Assembly (NCBI GenBank): GCA_025351615.1
Contig: JANXVP010000491.1
Location: 1-9,433 of the forward strand
DNA length: 9,433 nucleotides
Direction: 5' to 3'
Origin: Ramlibacter sp.
GTDB taxonomy: Bacteria; Pseudomonadota; Gammaproteobacteria; Burkholderiales; Burkholderiaceae_C
Part shown: positions 1 to 6,470 of the stretch, one piece after another
Numbering within the stretch: the stretch's first letter is position 1
Layout: the number at the start of each line of letters is the position of its first letter
Position numbers and translations under genes: made by a program
The notes under the pieces: generated by a model
Told to the model about the DNA's origin: nothing
The model's input: only the letters and a program-made list of their open reading frames with translations
The model's database searches: none

Positions 1-119
1 CGGATCTTGCACATCGCGGTGTCGACCCGCTCCACTGCTTCCAGCAACCGGCCCTGGCCGCCTTCCGGGCAGCCGAGCAGGTAGCTCTGGCCCATGATCT
101 GGACTTCGAGCTGTTTCAT
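1..119 (-). CDS. zapA: Cell division protein ZapA, N-terminal part (cut by window start)
   Basis: This is the first 39 codons of ZapA, the small cytoplasmic protein that binds FtsZ and bundles its filaments at the division ring. The visible product begins MKQLEVQIMGQSYLLGCPE and continues with a LLEAVERVD helix. This matches the N-terminal beta-strand and helix of proteobacterial ZapA, including the MGQ-Y-L-CPEG stretch typical of beta/gammaproteobacteria. The C-terminal coiled coil lies outside the window. The ATG overlaps the TGA of the upstream coiled-coil gene as ATGA. No Shine-Dalgarno sequence precedes it, so translation is probably coupled to that gene. Identity is secure despite truncation. 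Confidence 0.93.
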   Translation of the reverse strand, partial: MKQLEVQIMGQSYLLGCPEGGQGRLLEAVERVDTAMCKI

Positions 120-319
120 GAGGCGATCGGCAGCCGTTCGAGCAAGGCGTCGACGCGGGCGCGGGCCGCGGCCAGCCGCGATTTGAGCGAATCGCGTTCA
201 TGGGTCAGCATGTCGACCTGCTGGGACAGCAGCGCGTTGGTGCGCTGCAGTTCCCCGTAGCGCACCAGCAGGCGCTCGACGCGTTCTGCGATTTGCTCGA
301 TTTGGGGTGCACTGGCCAT
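116..319 (-). CDS. Small ZapB-like coiled-coil protein upstream of zapA (TIGR02449-type)
   Basis: This encodes a 67-residue acidic/basic helical protein with no signal peptide or membrane segment. From about residue 6 to 62 it is one continuous predicted coiled coil (IEQIAERVERLLVRYGELQ, then LLSQQVDMLTHERDSLKSRL), with hydrophobic residues in heptad spacing. Genes of this type commonly sit directly before zapA in beta- and gammaproteobacteria and are annotated TIGR02449 or ZapB-like. A role in the divisome next to ZapA is inferred from position and fold only. Its TGA overlaps the zapA ATG (ATGA). The chosen ATG has no Shine-Dalgarno sequence. A TACAAT box lies 9 bases upstream, so the mRNA may be nearly leaderless. 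Confidence 0.85.
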   Translation of the reverse strand: MASAPQIEQIAERVERLLVRYGELQRTNALLSQQVDMLTHERDSLKSRLAAARARVDALLERLPIAS

Positions 320-328
320 ACCGATTGG

Positions 329-334
329 ATTGTA
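329..334 (-). promoter_or_regulatory. Possible -10 box for the coiled-coil/zapA unit
   Basis: On the minus strand this reads TACAAT, five of six matches to the sigma70 -10 consensus. It would start transcription about 2-3 bases before the ATG at 319. The hexamer 17 bases upstream (AGGCCA) is a poor -35. This is a sequence match only. Confidence 0.25.
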
Positions 335-357
335 GGTTCTGTGACAAATCCTGGCCT

Positions 358-363
358 TAAAAT
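358..363 (+). promoter_or_regulatory. Possible -10 box for the btu operon
   Basis: TAAAAT matches the sigma70 -10 consensus at five of six positions. It would place the transcription start near 370, exactly where the conserved riboswitch sequence begins. No good -35 is present at 15-19 bases upstream (GGTTCT at 17). If real, the promoter is weak or helped by an activator. The placement relative to the riboswitch is the main support. Confidence 0.35.
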
Positions 364-370
364 CAAAGCG

Positions 371-582
371 TTGGTGCTCGCGGTGTGGTTCACATGCCGC
401 AGTTCAACGGGAAGCAGGAGGGAACGCCGGTAACGGCCGACCTCACCTGCGCTGCCCCCGCAACGGTCAGCGAAAGAACGCCACGAAAGTGACGTTCCGC
501 CTCCATCACACAGCCACTGGGCGCGTCGAACAGGCGCCTGGGAAGGCGATGGAAGTGTGTCGCCAGCCCGGATACCGGCCAA
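371..582 (+). ncRNA. Cobalamin (adenosylcobalamin) riboswitch upstream of btuB
   Basis: This is a cis-acting RNA that binds adenosylcobalamin and lowers expression of the downstream uptake operon. The conserved blocks occur in order. They are GGTGCTCGCGG at 372-382, a CGGTGTG/CACATGCCG hairpin, ACGGGAAGC at about 407-415, and GCTGCCCCCGCAACGGTCAG at about 451-470, the hallmark core. After these come CCACTGGGCG and CCTGGGAAGGCG at about 516-548, and finally the B12 box GCCAGCCCGGATACCGGCC at 562-580. The length of about 212 bases is usual for the class. Its place directly before btuB is the standard arrangement. Exact ends are approximate. Confidence 0.96.
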
Positions 583-620
583 CGACATGCGGCCGCGCCT
601 TCAAAAAGTGCGGTCTTGAC

Positions 621-667
621 GCCCATTGCACTGGCGGGGAAGCCGGTGCGGGCATGCCGTTTTTTTT
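621..667 (+). terminator. Hairpin plus T8 tract: probable riboswitch expression platform
   Basis: GCACTGGC (628-635) pairs with GCCGGTGC (642-649) around a GGGGAA loop, with one G-U pair. The outer GCCC (621-624) pairs with GGGC (650-653) across a 3-base ATT bulge, giving about 12 pairs. Eight consecutive T residues follow at 660-667. The layout resembles an intrinsic terminator between a B12 riboswitch and its first gene. However, six bases (ATGCCG) separate stem and T tract, so it is not textbook. The hairpin ends about 23 bases before the btuB ATG, and no ribosome-binding site is visible to sequester, so termination is the more likely mode. Confidence 0.5.
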
Positions 668-675
668 CCACCACC

Positions 676-2499
676 ATGAAAACCTGTCCCGTTTCTCGCG
701 CCCGGCTCGCCGTGATCGCGCTGTCTGTTGCCGTCCTTCCTGCGTTGGCGCAGGACAGGCTTCCCGATGTCATCGTTTCAGCCAGCCGCACCGAACAGCG
801 TTTGCAGGACGCATTGCCTGCCACCACGCTGATCACGCGCGACGAGATCGAGCGCGCCCAATCGCCCGACCTGCCGACCTTGCTCAGGCGTGTCGTGGGC
901 GTGGAAATCGCCCAGAATGGCGGCCCTGGAACGGTCGCCAGCGCGTTTATCCGGGGCGCGGAATCTCGCCACACGCTGGTGCTGATCGACGGCGTGCCGA
1001 TCAACAACCTCAACTTCGGCACAGCGGCGCTGGAGCATCTGCCGCTGGCGGACGTGGAGCGCATCGAGATTGTGCGAGGCAACGTCTCCAGCCTGTACGG
1101 CAGTGCGGCGCTGGGGGGCGTCATCCAGATCTTCACGCGCGCGGCGGGCCCCACGCCGCAAGCCAGCGTCGCGGCGCAGGTCGGCAGCCGCGGGCTGGCG
1201 CAACTCACCGCCAGCGGCGCGGTGCGCCTGGATTCAGGCACGCGGCTGCGCGCATCTGTGGACTCGCTGCGCGACCGGGGCTTCAACGCAACCAACCAGG
1301 CGGAACTGCCGGGCACCAACCCGGACCGCGACGGCTACCGGCGGCGCTCGGCGTCGTTGGGCATCACCCAGGAACTGGCGGGCGGCAACACGCTTGGCCT
1401 GCGGCTGCGGGACGCGCGCGGCACTACGCAATACGACAGCCAGTTCGGCCCGGCGTCGCAGGTCGATGAATCGCGATTCGTCGAGCGCGGTGCGGTGGTG
1501 GAGGGTCGGTTCAAGCTGGCGCAAAGCGTTGACCTGAACGCCGCGTTGACCAGCAGCAGCGACAAGCTCGATGCCAGCGTCACCGCTTTTCCTTATCGGG
1601 TCGACTCGTTCAGCAAGGGAGCGCAGCTCGGGCTCGACTGGGTGGTTGCGCGGGGCCAGCATCTGACTGCGGGGGCGGAGACCACGCGACAGAAGCTCGA
1701 GAGCGACACGGTCTACGACCGCGCGTCGCGCACGCTGACCAGTCTGCGCGCGGGCTATACCGCCGATGCCGGCCCGCACCAGCTGCAGCTGAATTTGCGC
1801 AATGACCGTTACAGCGACTTCGGCTCGGCATCGACCTGGTCGGCCGGCTACGCTTTCCGGCTCACCGATGCATGGCGGATCAATGCCGGGGCCTCCACCG
1901 GCTTCAACGCGCCCACCTTCAATGACCTTTATTTTCCCTTCGGCGGCAACGCCAGCCTGCGGCCCGAGCACCTCAAGGCGACCGAACTGGGCTTGCAATA
2001 CGCAGCGGGCGGCCATGTCGCGCGCGCCGTGCTGTTCGACAACCGCTTCACCGACCTGATCGGCAACGATGCGGACTTCAACCGCGTCAACATCGGCCGG
2101 GCACGCAACCAGGGCCTCGACCTGACGTACGCAGGCCGGGTCCGTGACGTCGGCGTCCGCGCCGGGCTGGTCCTGCAGAACCCGAAGGACTCGGACACGG
2201 GCGCGCGCTTGCCGCGTCGGGCCAGGCAGCAACTCACACTGGGCGCCGACTACGGCGTGGGTCCATGGCGCTTCGGCGGCTCGCTGCTGCATGTGGGCTC
2301 CCGTTTCGACGACACGGCCAACATCCGGCCGCTCGCGGCCTACACCACGGCGGACTTGTACGCCAACTGGCAGTTCGCCAGGGACTTCCGCGTGCAGGCC
2401 AGCGTCAACAACCTGGGCAACAAGCAGTACGAAACCGCGTACGGCTATCGCCAGCCGGGGCGCGGCGTCTTCCTGAGCTTGCGCTGGCAACCTGCATGA
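676..2499 (+). CDS. btuB: TonB-dependent outer-membrane vitamin B12 receptor BtuB
   Basis: This 607-residue receptor imports cobalamin across the outer membrane using TonB-ExbBD energy. Residues 1-25 form a signal peptide (basic start, LAVIALSVAVLP core, ALA cleavage before Q26). The TonB box DVIVSASR is at 31-38. The plug domain covers about 45-155, with RGAESRHTLVLIDGVPIN and RGNVSSLYGSAALGG motifs. The rest is a 22-strand barrel rich in alternating aromatic residues, ending VFLSLRWQPA. E. coli BtuB is 614 residues, so length fits. The ATG at 676 was chosen because it gives a clean signal peptide; the upstream in-frame TTG at 616 lies inside the leader hairpin. No Shine-Dalgarno sequence precedes 676. 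The stop overlaps the next gene as ATGA. B12 substrate assignment rests on the riboswitch and the btuFCD neighbours. Confidence 0.93.
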   Translation: MKTCPVSRARLAVIALSVAVLPALAQDRLPDVIVSASRTEQRLQDALPATTLITRDEIERAQSPDLPTLLRRVVGVEIAQNGGPGTVASAFIRGAESRHTLVLIDGVPINNLNFGTAALEHLPLADVERIEIVRGNVSSLYGSAALGGVIQIFTRAAGPTPQASVAAQVGSRGLAQLTASGAVRLDSGTRLRASVDSLRDRGFNATNQAELPGTNPDRDGYRRRSASLGITQELAGGNTLGLRLRDARGTTQYDSQFGPASQVDESRFVERGAVVEGRFKLAQSVDLNAALTSSSDKLDASVTAFPYRVDSFSKGAQLGLDWVVARGQHLTAGAETTRQKLESDTVYDRASRTLTSLRAGYTADAGPHQLQLNLRNDRYSDFGSASTWSAGYAFRLTDAWRINAGASTGFNAPTFNDLYFPFGGNASLRPEHLKATELGLQYAAGGHVARAVLFDNRFTDLIGNDADFNRVNIGRARNQGLDLTYAGRVRDVGVRAGLVLQNPKDSDTGARLPRRARQQLTLGADYGVGPWRFGGSLLHVGSRFDDTANIRPLAAYTTADLYANWQFARDFRVQASVNNLGNKQYETAYGYRQPGRGVFLSLRWQPA

Positions 2500-3320
2500 A
2501 TGCACCGGCGCAGATCGCCCGCGGTCCGCAGCGCATCGTCTGCCTGACCGAGGAAACCACGGAGTGGCTGTACCTGCTGGGTGAGGAGGCGCGCATCGTC
2601 GGGATCTCTGGCTACACGGTGCGGCCGCGGCGCGCGAGGGTGGAGAAGCCCAGGGTGAGCGCCTTCCTGAGCGCGAAGATCGACAAGATCCTGGCGCTGG
2701 AGCCCGACTGCGTCTTCGGCTTTTCGGACCTGCAGGCCGACATCGCCAGCGCGTTGATCCGACACGGGGTGCAGGTCACAGTGTTCAACCAGCGCAGCGT
2801 GGAAGAGATTTTCTCGGTGCTGTACCAGGTCGCCGCGATGGTCGGCCAGCTGCAGCGCGGCCTGGAGTTGCTCGAACGCATGCGCGCCCGCCTGCTGGCG
2901 ATCGAAGACGAAGCCAGGACATTGCCGCGCCGGCCACGGGTTTACTTCGAGGAATGGGACGAGCCGCACATCAGCGCGATCCGCTGGGTGTCGCAGCTCA
3001 CCGGCATTGCCGGCGGCGACGACTGCTTCCCGGAGCTGGCGCTCCAGTCGCTGGGAAAGAACCGCATCATCGGCGACGGCGGCGAGGTCATCCGGCGCAA
3101 TCCGGACATCATCTTGGGTTCGTGGTGCGGCAAGAAATTCCGGCCCGACAAGGTCGCAGCGCGGCCCGGCTGGGACGGCGTCAGTGCAGTAAAGGACGGA
3201 CAACTGTTCGAGATCAAGTCGGCCGACATCCTGCAGCCGGGTCCTGCGGCGTTGACCGACGGCGTGGAGCAGTTGCATCGGATCGTCATGCAGTGGAGCC
3301 ATGCTCAGGATCGCCAATGA
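2496..3320 (+). CDS. BtuF-like cobalamin-binding protein without signal peptide (probably cytoplasmic)
   Basis: This 274-residue protein has the class III periplasmic-binding fold seen in BtuF, but starts MNAPAQIARGPQRIVCL with no signal peptide or lipobox. Recognisable parts are RIVCLTEETTEWL (13-25), VGISGY with Tyr40 where BtuF has its corrin-stacking Tyr, KIDKILALEPD (61-71), YFEEWDEPHISAIRWVS (150-166) and GSWCGKKF (208-215). Proteins with the last two motifs are usually annotated cobalamin-binding protein, without a proven role. By hand alignment, the two Glu residues that let E. coli BtuF dock on BtuC are Asp63 and Gly196 here, so classic docking is doubtful. The start ATG overlaps the btuB stop, and its own stop overlaps the btuF start. 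Involvement with B12 is inferred from fold and operon; it might bind corrinoids in the cytoplasm. Confidence 0.82.
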   Translation: MNAPAQIARGPQRIVCLTEETTEWLYLLGEEARIVGISGYTVRPRRARVEKPRVSAFLSAKIDKILALEPDCVFGFSDLQADIASALIRHGVQVTVFNQRSVEEIFSVLYQVAAMVGQLQRGLELLERMRARLLAIEDEARTLPRRPRVYFEEWDEPHISAIRWVSQLTGIAGGDDCFPELALQSLGKNRIIGDGGEVIRRNPDIILGSWCGKKFRPDKVAARPGWDGVSAVKDGQLFEIKSADILQPGPAALTDGVEQLHRIVMQWSHAQDRQ

Positions 3321-4168
3321 GCAGGCTGCTGTTCCTGCTGCTCTGGGCGCTGGTGCTGCCCGCTCACGCTCTGCAGGTGGTCGACGACCGGGGCGTGACG
3401 GTCACTCTGTCGCAGCCGCCCAGGCGCATCGTGTCGCTGCTGCCCTCCCTCACTGAGACAGTTTGTGAACTGGGTGGGTGCCAGCGCCTGGTCGGCGTCG
3501 ACCGTTACTCCGACTATCCTGCTTCGGTGCGCAGCCTGCCCCAGCTCGGTGGCGGGCTCGATCCCAACATCGAGGCGATCGTCGCGCTCCGGCCCGACCT
3601 CGTGCTGATGGCGACCTCGTCGCGCGCCGGCGCGCGGCTGGAATCGCTCGGCCTGAAGGTGCTGATGCTGGAGCCCAAGACTGCGGCCGACGTGCGGCGC
3701 GCGCTCGACAGGATCGGGCAGGTGCTGGAGTTTCCGGACCCGCAGCGGATCTGGCGCGGGATCGACGCCGGAGTGTCGGCAGCAGCGCGTTCGTTGCCGG
3801 CATCGGCGCGAAACACCAGGGTGTACTTCGAGGTCAATTCCGGACCCTACGCCGCGGGCCCCGGCTCGTTCATCGGCGAGACGCTGGCGCGGCTTGGCGT
3901 ACGCAACATCATCGGGCCCGCTCTGGGACCGTTCCCCAGGATCAATCCCGAATACGTGGTGCGCGCCGACCCGGACCTGATCATGGTCAGCGAACGAAAT
4001 GGCCAGGAACTCGGGCAACGGCCCGCCTGGGCCGGCATGCGGGCCATCCGTGAACAGCGGACATGCCTCTTCACTGCGCAAGAGGGTGTGGTCCTGATGC
4101 GTCCAGGCCCGCGCATGGCCGAGGCCGCGCGCTTGATGGCGCGCTGCATCGGGGACAAGGCCCGATGA
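3317..4168 (+). CDS. btuF: Periplasmic vitamin B12-binding protein BtuF
   Basis: This 283-residue protein captures cobalamin in the periplasm and delivers it to BtuCD. Residues 1-18 are a signal peptide (MSRLLFLLLWALVLPAHA, cleavage before LQ). The class III binding fold follows, with RRIVSLLPSLTETV (36-49), VGVDRYSDYP (59-68; Tyr64 fits the corrin-stacking Tyr of E. coli BtuF), NIEAIVALRPDLVL (84-97) and INPEYVVRADPDLIM (209-223). By hand alignment Glu86 and Glu212 match E. coli Glu72 and Glu202, which form salt bridges with BtuC arginines. Length is close to E. coli BtuF (266). It overlaps the preceding and following genes by ATGA. Among the two BtuF-like genes here, this is the one expected to act in transport. 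Confidence 0.92.
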   Translation: MSRLLFLLLWALVLPAHALQVVDDRGVTVTLSQPPRRIVSLLPSLTETVCELGGCQRLVGVDRYSDYPASVRSLPQLGGGLDPNIEAIVALRPDLVLMATSSRAGARLESLGLKVLMLEPKTAADVRRALDRIGQVLEFPDPQRIWRGIDAGVSAAARSLPASARNTRVYFEVNSGPYAAGPGSFIGETLARLGVRNIIGPALGPFPRINPEYVVRADPDLIMVSERNGQELGQRPAWAGMRAIREQRTCLFTAQEGVVLMRPGPRMAEAARLMARCIGDKAR

Positions 4169-5175
4169 ACGCCCGGCGCCGGACCGTGCTGGTTCTGGCA
4201 GGCGGCTTGCTGCTGGCCGGCGTGGCCTTGCTTGTGGTTGGACTGGGGGTCGGCAGCACCGGCTTCGAAGGCGTGCTGCGGTTCCCGAGCGACCCGCTGG
4301 TCTGGCAGATCGTGCGCGACATCCGGCTGCCGCGCACGCTCGGCGCCTGGCTGGCCGGCGCGTTGCTGGGCCTGGCCGGCGCGGTGGCCCAGGGCTTGTT
4401 CCGCAATCCACTGGCCGACCCCTTTTTGCTGGGCAGCGCTTCGGGGGCGTCGCTCGGTGTGGCGCTGGCGCTCGCCCTCTTTGGCACCTCTGCGTTTGCA
4501 ACCGGGTGGCTGGTCCGCGTCGGCTTGACCGGCGCCGCGTTTGCTGGCGCGGTCGCGGGTGTCCTGCTCACGCTGACGCTGGCCAGGGGCGTGCAGCACA
4601 CGCTGCGGCTGCTGCTGGCAGGCGTGATCGTCGGCGTGGTGCTTGGCGCGGCGCAGGAACTTGTCACGCTGGCAACGCCCGACATCCTGCAGGCGATGCA
4701 GGCCTTCATGCTTGGCAGTACCGGCTTTGTGGGATGGCCCGCGTGCGCCGTCATGGCGGCCGTGCTGCTGCCCGCCATGGCGGCGGCCTGGGCACTGGCG
4801 CCAGTCCTGGACGGCCTCACGCTGGGCGAGGCCACGGCACAAAGTCTTGGCCTGCCCCTGGCGCCGATGCGCGCCGCGCTGGTGGCCGTGCTCGCACTGG
4901 CAACCGGTGCGGCAGTGGCCCAGACCGGCCTGATTGCCTTCGTCGGCCTGGCGGCTCCGCACCTGGTGCGCTCCAGCGTCAAGGCGACGCACGCGCCGCT
5001 GGTCGTTCTCAGCGGCTTGATGGGCGGCCTGCTGCTGATGGCGGCCGACCTGCTCGCGCGCTGGGTTGTCGCGCCGCAGGAACTGCCGGTTGGCGTGCTG
5101 ACGGCGCTGTTGGGCGGCAGCTACCTGTTGTGGCTGATGCACAGGCGCGGCATGCGCGGGAGTGCGTTCGCATGA
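4165..5175 (+). CDS. btuC: Vitamin B12 ABC transporter permease BtuC (FecCD family)
   Basis: This 336-residue inner-membrane permease forms the B12 channel as a dimer with BtuD. About ten hydrophobic helices are visible, starting at residues 7-28. Family signatures are RDIRLPRTLGAWLAGALLGL (51-70), the GAVAQGLFRNPLADPFLLG region (72-90), GLIAFVGLAAPHLVR near residue 255-269 and the C-terminal APQELPVGVLTALLGG. Arginines in the RLPR motif and in LARWVV are placed like the BtuC arginines that meet BtuF glutamates in E. coli. The fold alone does not separate B12 from siderophore permeases; the riboswitch, btuB and btuF decide the substrate. The start overlaps the btuF stop (ATGA). Confidence 0.92.
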   Translation: MNARRRTVLVLAGGLLLAGVALLVVGLGVGSTGFEGVLRFPSDPLVWQIVRDIRLPRTLGAWLAGALLGLAGAVAQGLFRNPLADPFLLGSASGASLGVALALALFGTSAFATGWLVRVGLTGAAFAGAVAGVLLTLTLARGVQHTLRLLLAGVIVGVVLGAAQELVTLATPDILQAMQAFMLGSTGFVGWPACAVMAAVLLPAMAAAWALAPVLDGLTLGEATAQSLGLPLAPMRAALVAVLALATGAAVAQTGLIAFVGLAAPHLVRSSVKATHAPLVVLSGLMGGLLLMAADLLARWVVAPQELPVGVLTALLGGSYLLWLMHRRGMRGSAFA

Positions 5176-5189
5176 AAGCACTCGCATGA
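5172..5189 (+). other. Possible five-codon coupling minicistron (MKALA) between btuC and btuD
   Basis: ATG at 5172 overlaps the btuC TGA as ATGA and opens a frame encoding M-K-A-L-A. Its TGA (5187-5189) overlaps the ATG at 5186 proposed for btuD, again as ATGA. GGGAG at 5158-5162 stands 9 bases before 5172, a fair ribosome-binding site for this ATG and too far from 5186. Ribosomes could thus be handed from btuC to btuD in two steps. This is read from the sequence only and may be chance. Confidence 0.3.
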
Positions 5190-5992
5190 CGGCGCGGTCG
5201 GCATCCGGGGGCGGGTCCGTCGCGTTGAAGGCCATCGGCGTGCGGGCCCGGCTCGGAACGACGCAGGTGCTGCACGGCATCGACCTCGACCTGCGCGCCG
5301 GTTGCTGGACCAGCGTGGTCGGCCCCAACGGTGCGGGCAAGTCCACGCTGCTCAAGGTGCTGGCCGGCCTGCTGTCGCATGCGGGCGAGGTCACCTTGTT
5401 GGGCCAGCCGATGGCGCGTCTGTCCGCACGCAGTCGCGCGCGGCAGTTGTCGTGGCTTGGACAGAACGAGACCGGCACCGACGACCTGGCCGTCTATGAC
5501 GTTGCGATGCTGGGGCGGCTGCCGCACCAGCCCTGGCTCGCTTCGCCGTCGACCGCCGACCGGGCCGCAGTGGAGCAGGCATTGCGCGCATGCCAGGCCT
5601 GGGACTGGCACGAGCGGCCGCTGGGGCAGCTCTCGGGCGGCGAGCGCCAGCGTGTGTTGCTGGCACGGGCGCTGGCGGTTCAGGCGCAGGTTCTGTTGAT
5701 GGACGAGCCGCTCGCCAACCTCGACCCACCGCACCAGTCCGACTGGCTGGCACTGGTCCGTGGACTGGTGGCCGCCGGGCGCACGGTGGTCAGCGTGCTG
5801 CATGAAATCTCGATGGCTCTGCACGCCGATGACATGGTGGTCATGCGACAGGGCCGCATCAGCCACCATGGAGGCTGTGCGCAAGCCGCCACCCACCGCG
5901 CGGTGGAACAGGTGTTCGGGAATCGAATCGCGATCCGGTCCGTCGCAGGGCAATGGGTCGCCATTGACCCCGGAGCGTCCGGTCCAGGCTGA
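5186..5992 (+). CDS. btuD: Vitamin B12 ABC transporter ATP-binding protein BtuD
   Basis: This 268-residue cytoplasmic ATPase powers B12 import through BtuC. All ABC motifs are present: Walker A GPNGAGKST (46-54), Q-loop Gln93 (LGQNE), signature LSGGERQR (149-156), Walker B VLLMDEP (169-175), D-loop ANLD (177-180) and switch His206 (VLHE). The order and spacing fit the FecE/BtuD group of metal-chelate importers. The ATG at 5186 was chosen. An in-frame GTG at 5162 would add eight residues (reading VRSHESTR as encoded) and overlap btuC by 14 bases; it lacks a strong ribosome-binding site, so the start is not certain. It is the last gene of the operon, as no further gene begins within 85 bases. 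Confidence 0.92.
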   Translation: MTARSASGGGSVALKAIGVRARLGTTQVLHGIDLDLRAGCWTSVVGPNGAGKSTLLKVLAGLLSHAGEVTLLGQPMARLSARSRARQLSWLGQNETGTDDLAVYDVAMLGRLPHQPWLASPSTADRAAVEQALRACQAWDWHERPLGQLSGGERQRVLLARALAVQAQVLLMDEPLANLDPPHQSDWLALVRGLVAAGRTVVSVLHEISMALHADDMVVMRQGRISHHGGCAQAATHRAVEQVFGNRIAIRSVAGQWVAIDPGASGPG

Positions 5993-6077
5993 ACCTCATT
6001 GACGCAGGCTTGATCCTGCGCAACTCCGATGGCGATCGGCGTGCAGAATGGCGGCACAACAGCATCCAGGAGGTGTC

Positions 6078-6461
6078 ATGTATTACATCGTTGAATCCGG
6101 CAAGACATTCAAGCAGGCGTCGACCGATCTCGAAGCGGCGGTATTGCGGCACCAGTTCGGGGTGCTCCATGTCCATGACCTGGGCTCCACGCTGCGCAGC
6201 AAAGGCATTGCCTTCAAGGAGGAGTGCAAGGTCTTTGAAGTCTGCAATCCAGCGCAGGCTGCAAAGGTCCTGGCCACCGACATGCGGCTCAACATGGCCT
6301 TGCCGTGCCGGATTTCGGTCTACACGGAGAACGGCAAGACGCGCATCGGCCTGATCAAGCCGGTTCCCATGCTCAGCGCACTGTCCAGCGACCCGGCATT
6401 GGTTCAGGTTGCCCGGGAGGTTGAGGAAAAGACCATCCAGATGGTCGACGAGGCGAAATAA
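6078..6461 (+). CDS. DUF302 family protein
   Basis: This 127-residue soluble protein has no signal peptide. The pattern fits DUF302: a start with YYIVESGKTFKQASTDLEAAV, then FGVLHVHDLGSTLRSKG, the EVCNPAQAAKVLATD stretch (54-68), LPCRISVYTENGKTRIGLIKP (75-95) and a C-terminal helix. DUF302 proteins are small alpha/beta proteins of unknown biochemical role. Three cysteines (50, 56, 77) are visible; whether they act in metal or redox chemistry is unknown. The ATG at 6078 was chosen because AGGAGGT (6068-6074) stands just before it; an in-frame ATG at 6048 has no such site. It lies 85 bases after btuD, and an inverted repeat follows its stop, so it is probably its own transcription unit. Confidence 0.87.
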   Translation: MYYIVESGKTFKQASTDLEAAVLRHQFGVLHVHDLGSTLRSKGIAFKEECKVFEVCNPAQAAKVLATDMRLNMALPCRISVYTENGKTRIGLIKPVPMLSALSSDPALVQVAREVEEKTIQMVDEAK

Positions 6462-6470
6462 CGGATTGGG

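Noticed and set aside
616..675. In-frame TTG at 616 as a longer btuB start
   Set aside because: The added 20 residues are encoded by the terminator-like hairpin and T8 tract and would put a long stretch before the signal peptide; ATG 676 gives a normal signal peptide.
390..1319. Long minus-strand open frame opposite the riboswitch and btuB
   Set aside because: It covers the riboswitch and the btuB coding strand, its product is Arg/Ser/Ala-rich with no family resemblance, and high GC makes such frames common.
1234..2505. 423-codon minus-strand open frame opposite btuB
   Set aside because: No recognisable domain and composition typical of an antisense frame; the plus strand encodes a clear TonB-dependent receptor.
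2496..4168. Two BtuF-like genes as one frameshifted or duplicated gene
   Set aside because: Each is full length with its own start and stop, and they differ strongly in sequence and in signal peptide; this is not a broken or recent duplicate.
3847..5478. 543-codon minus-strand open frame opposite btuF-btuC-btuD
   Set aside because: Low-complexity Gln/Ala/Arg-rich product spanning three well-identified plus-strand genes.
6003..6020. CGCAGG/CCTGCG hairpin after btuD as a terminator
   Set aside because: Only six base pairs with a six-base loop and no T tract; too weak to call.
5999..6049. TTGACG (5999) and CAGAAT (6044) as a promoter for the DUF302 gene
   Set aside because: The spacing is about 39 bases, far from 17, and neither box has a suitable partner.
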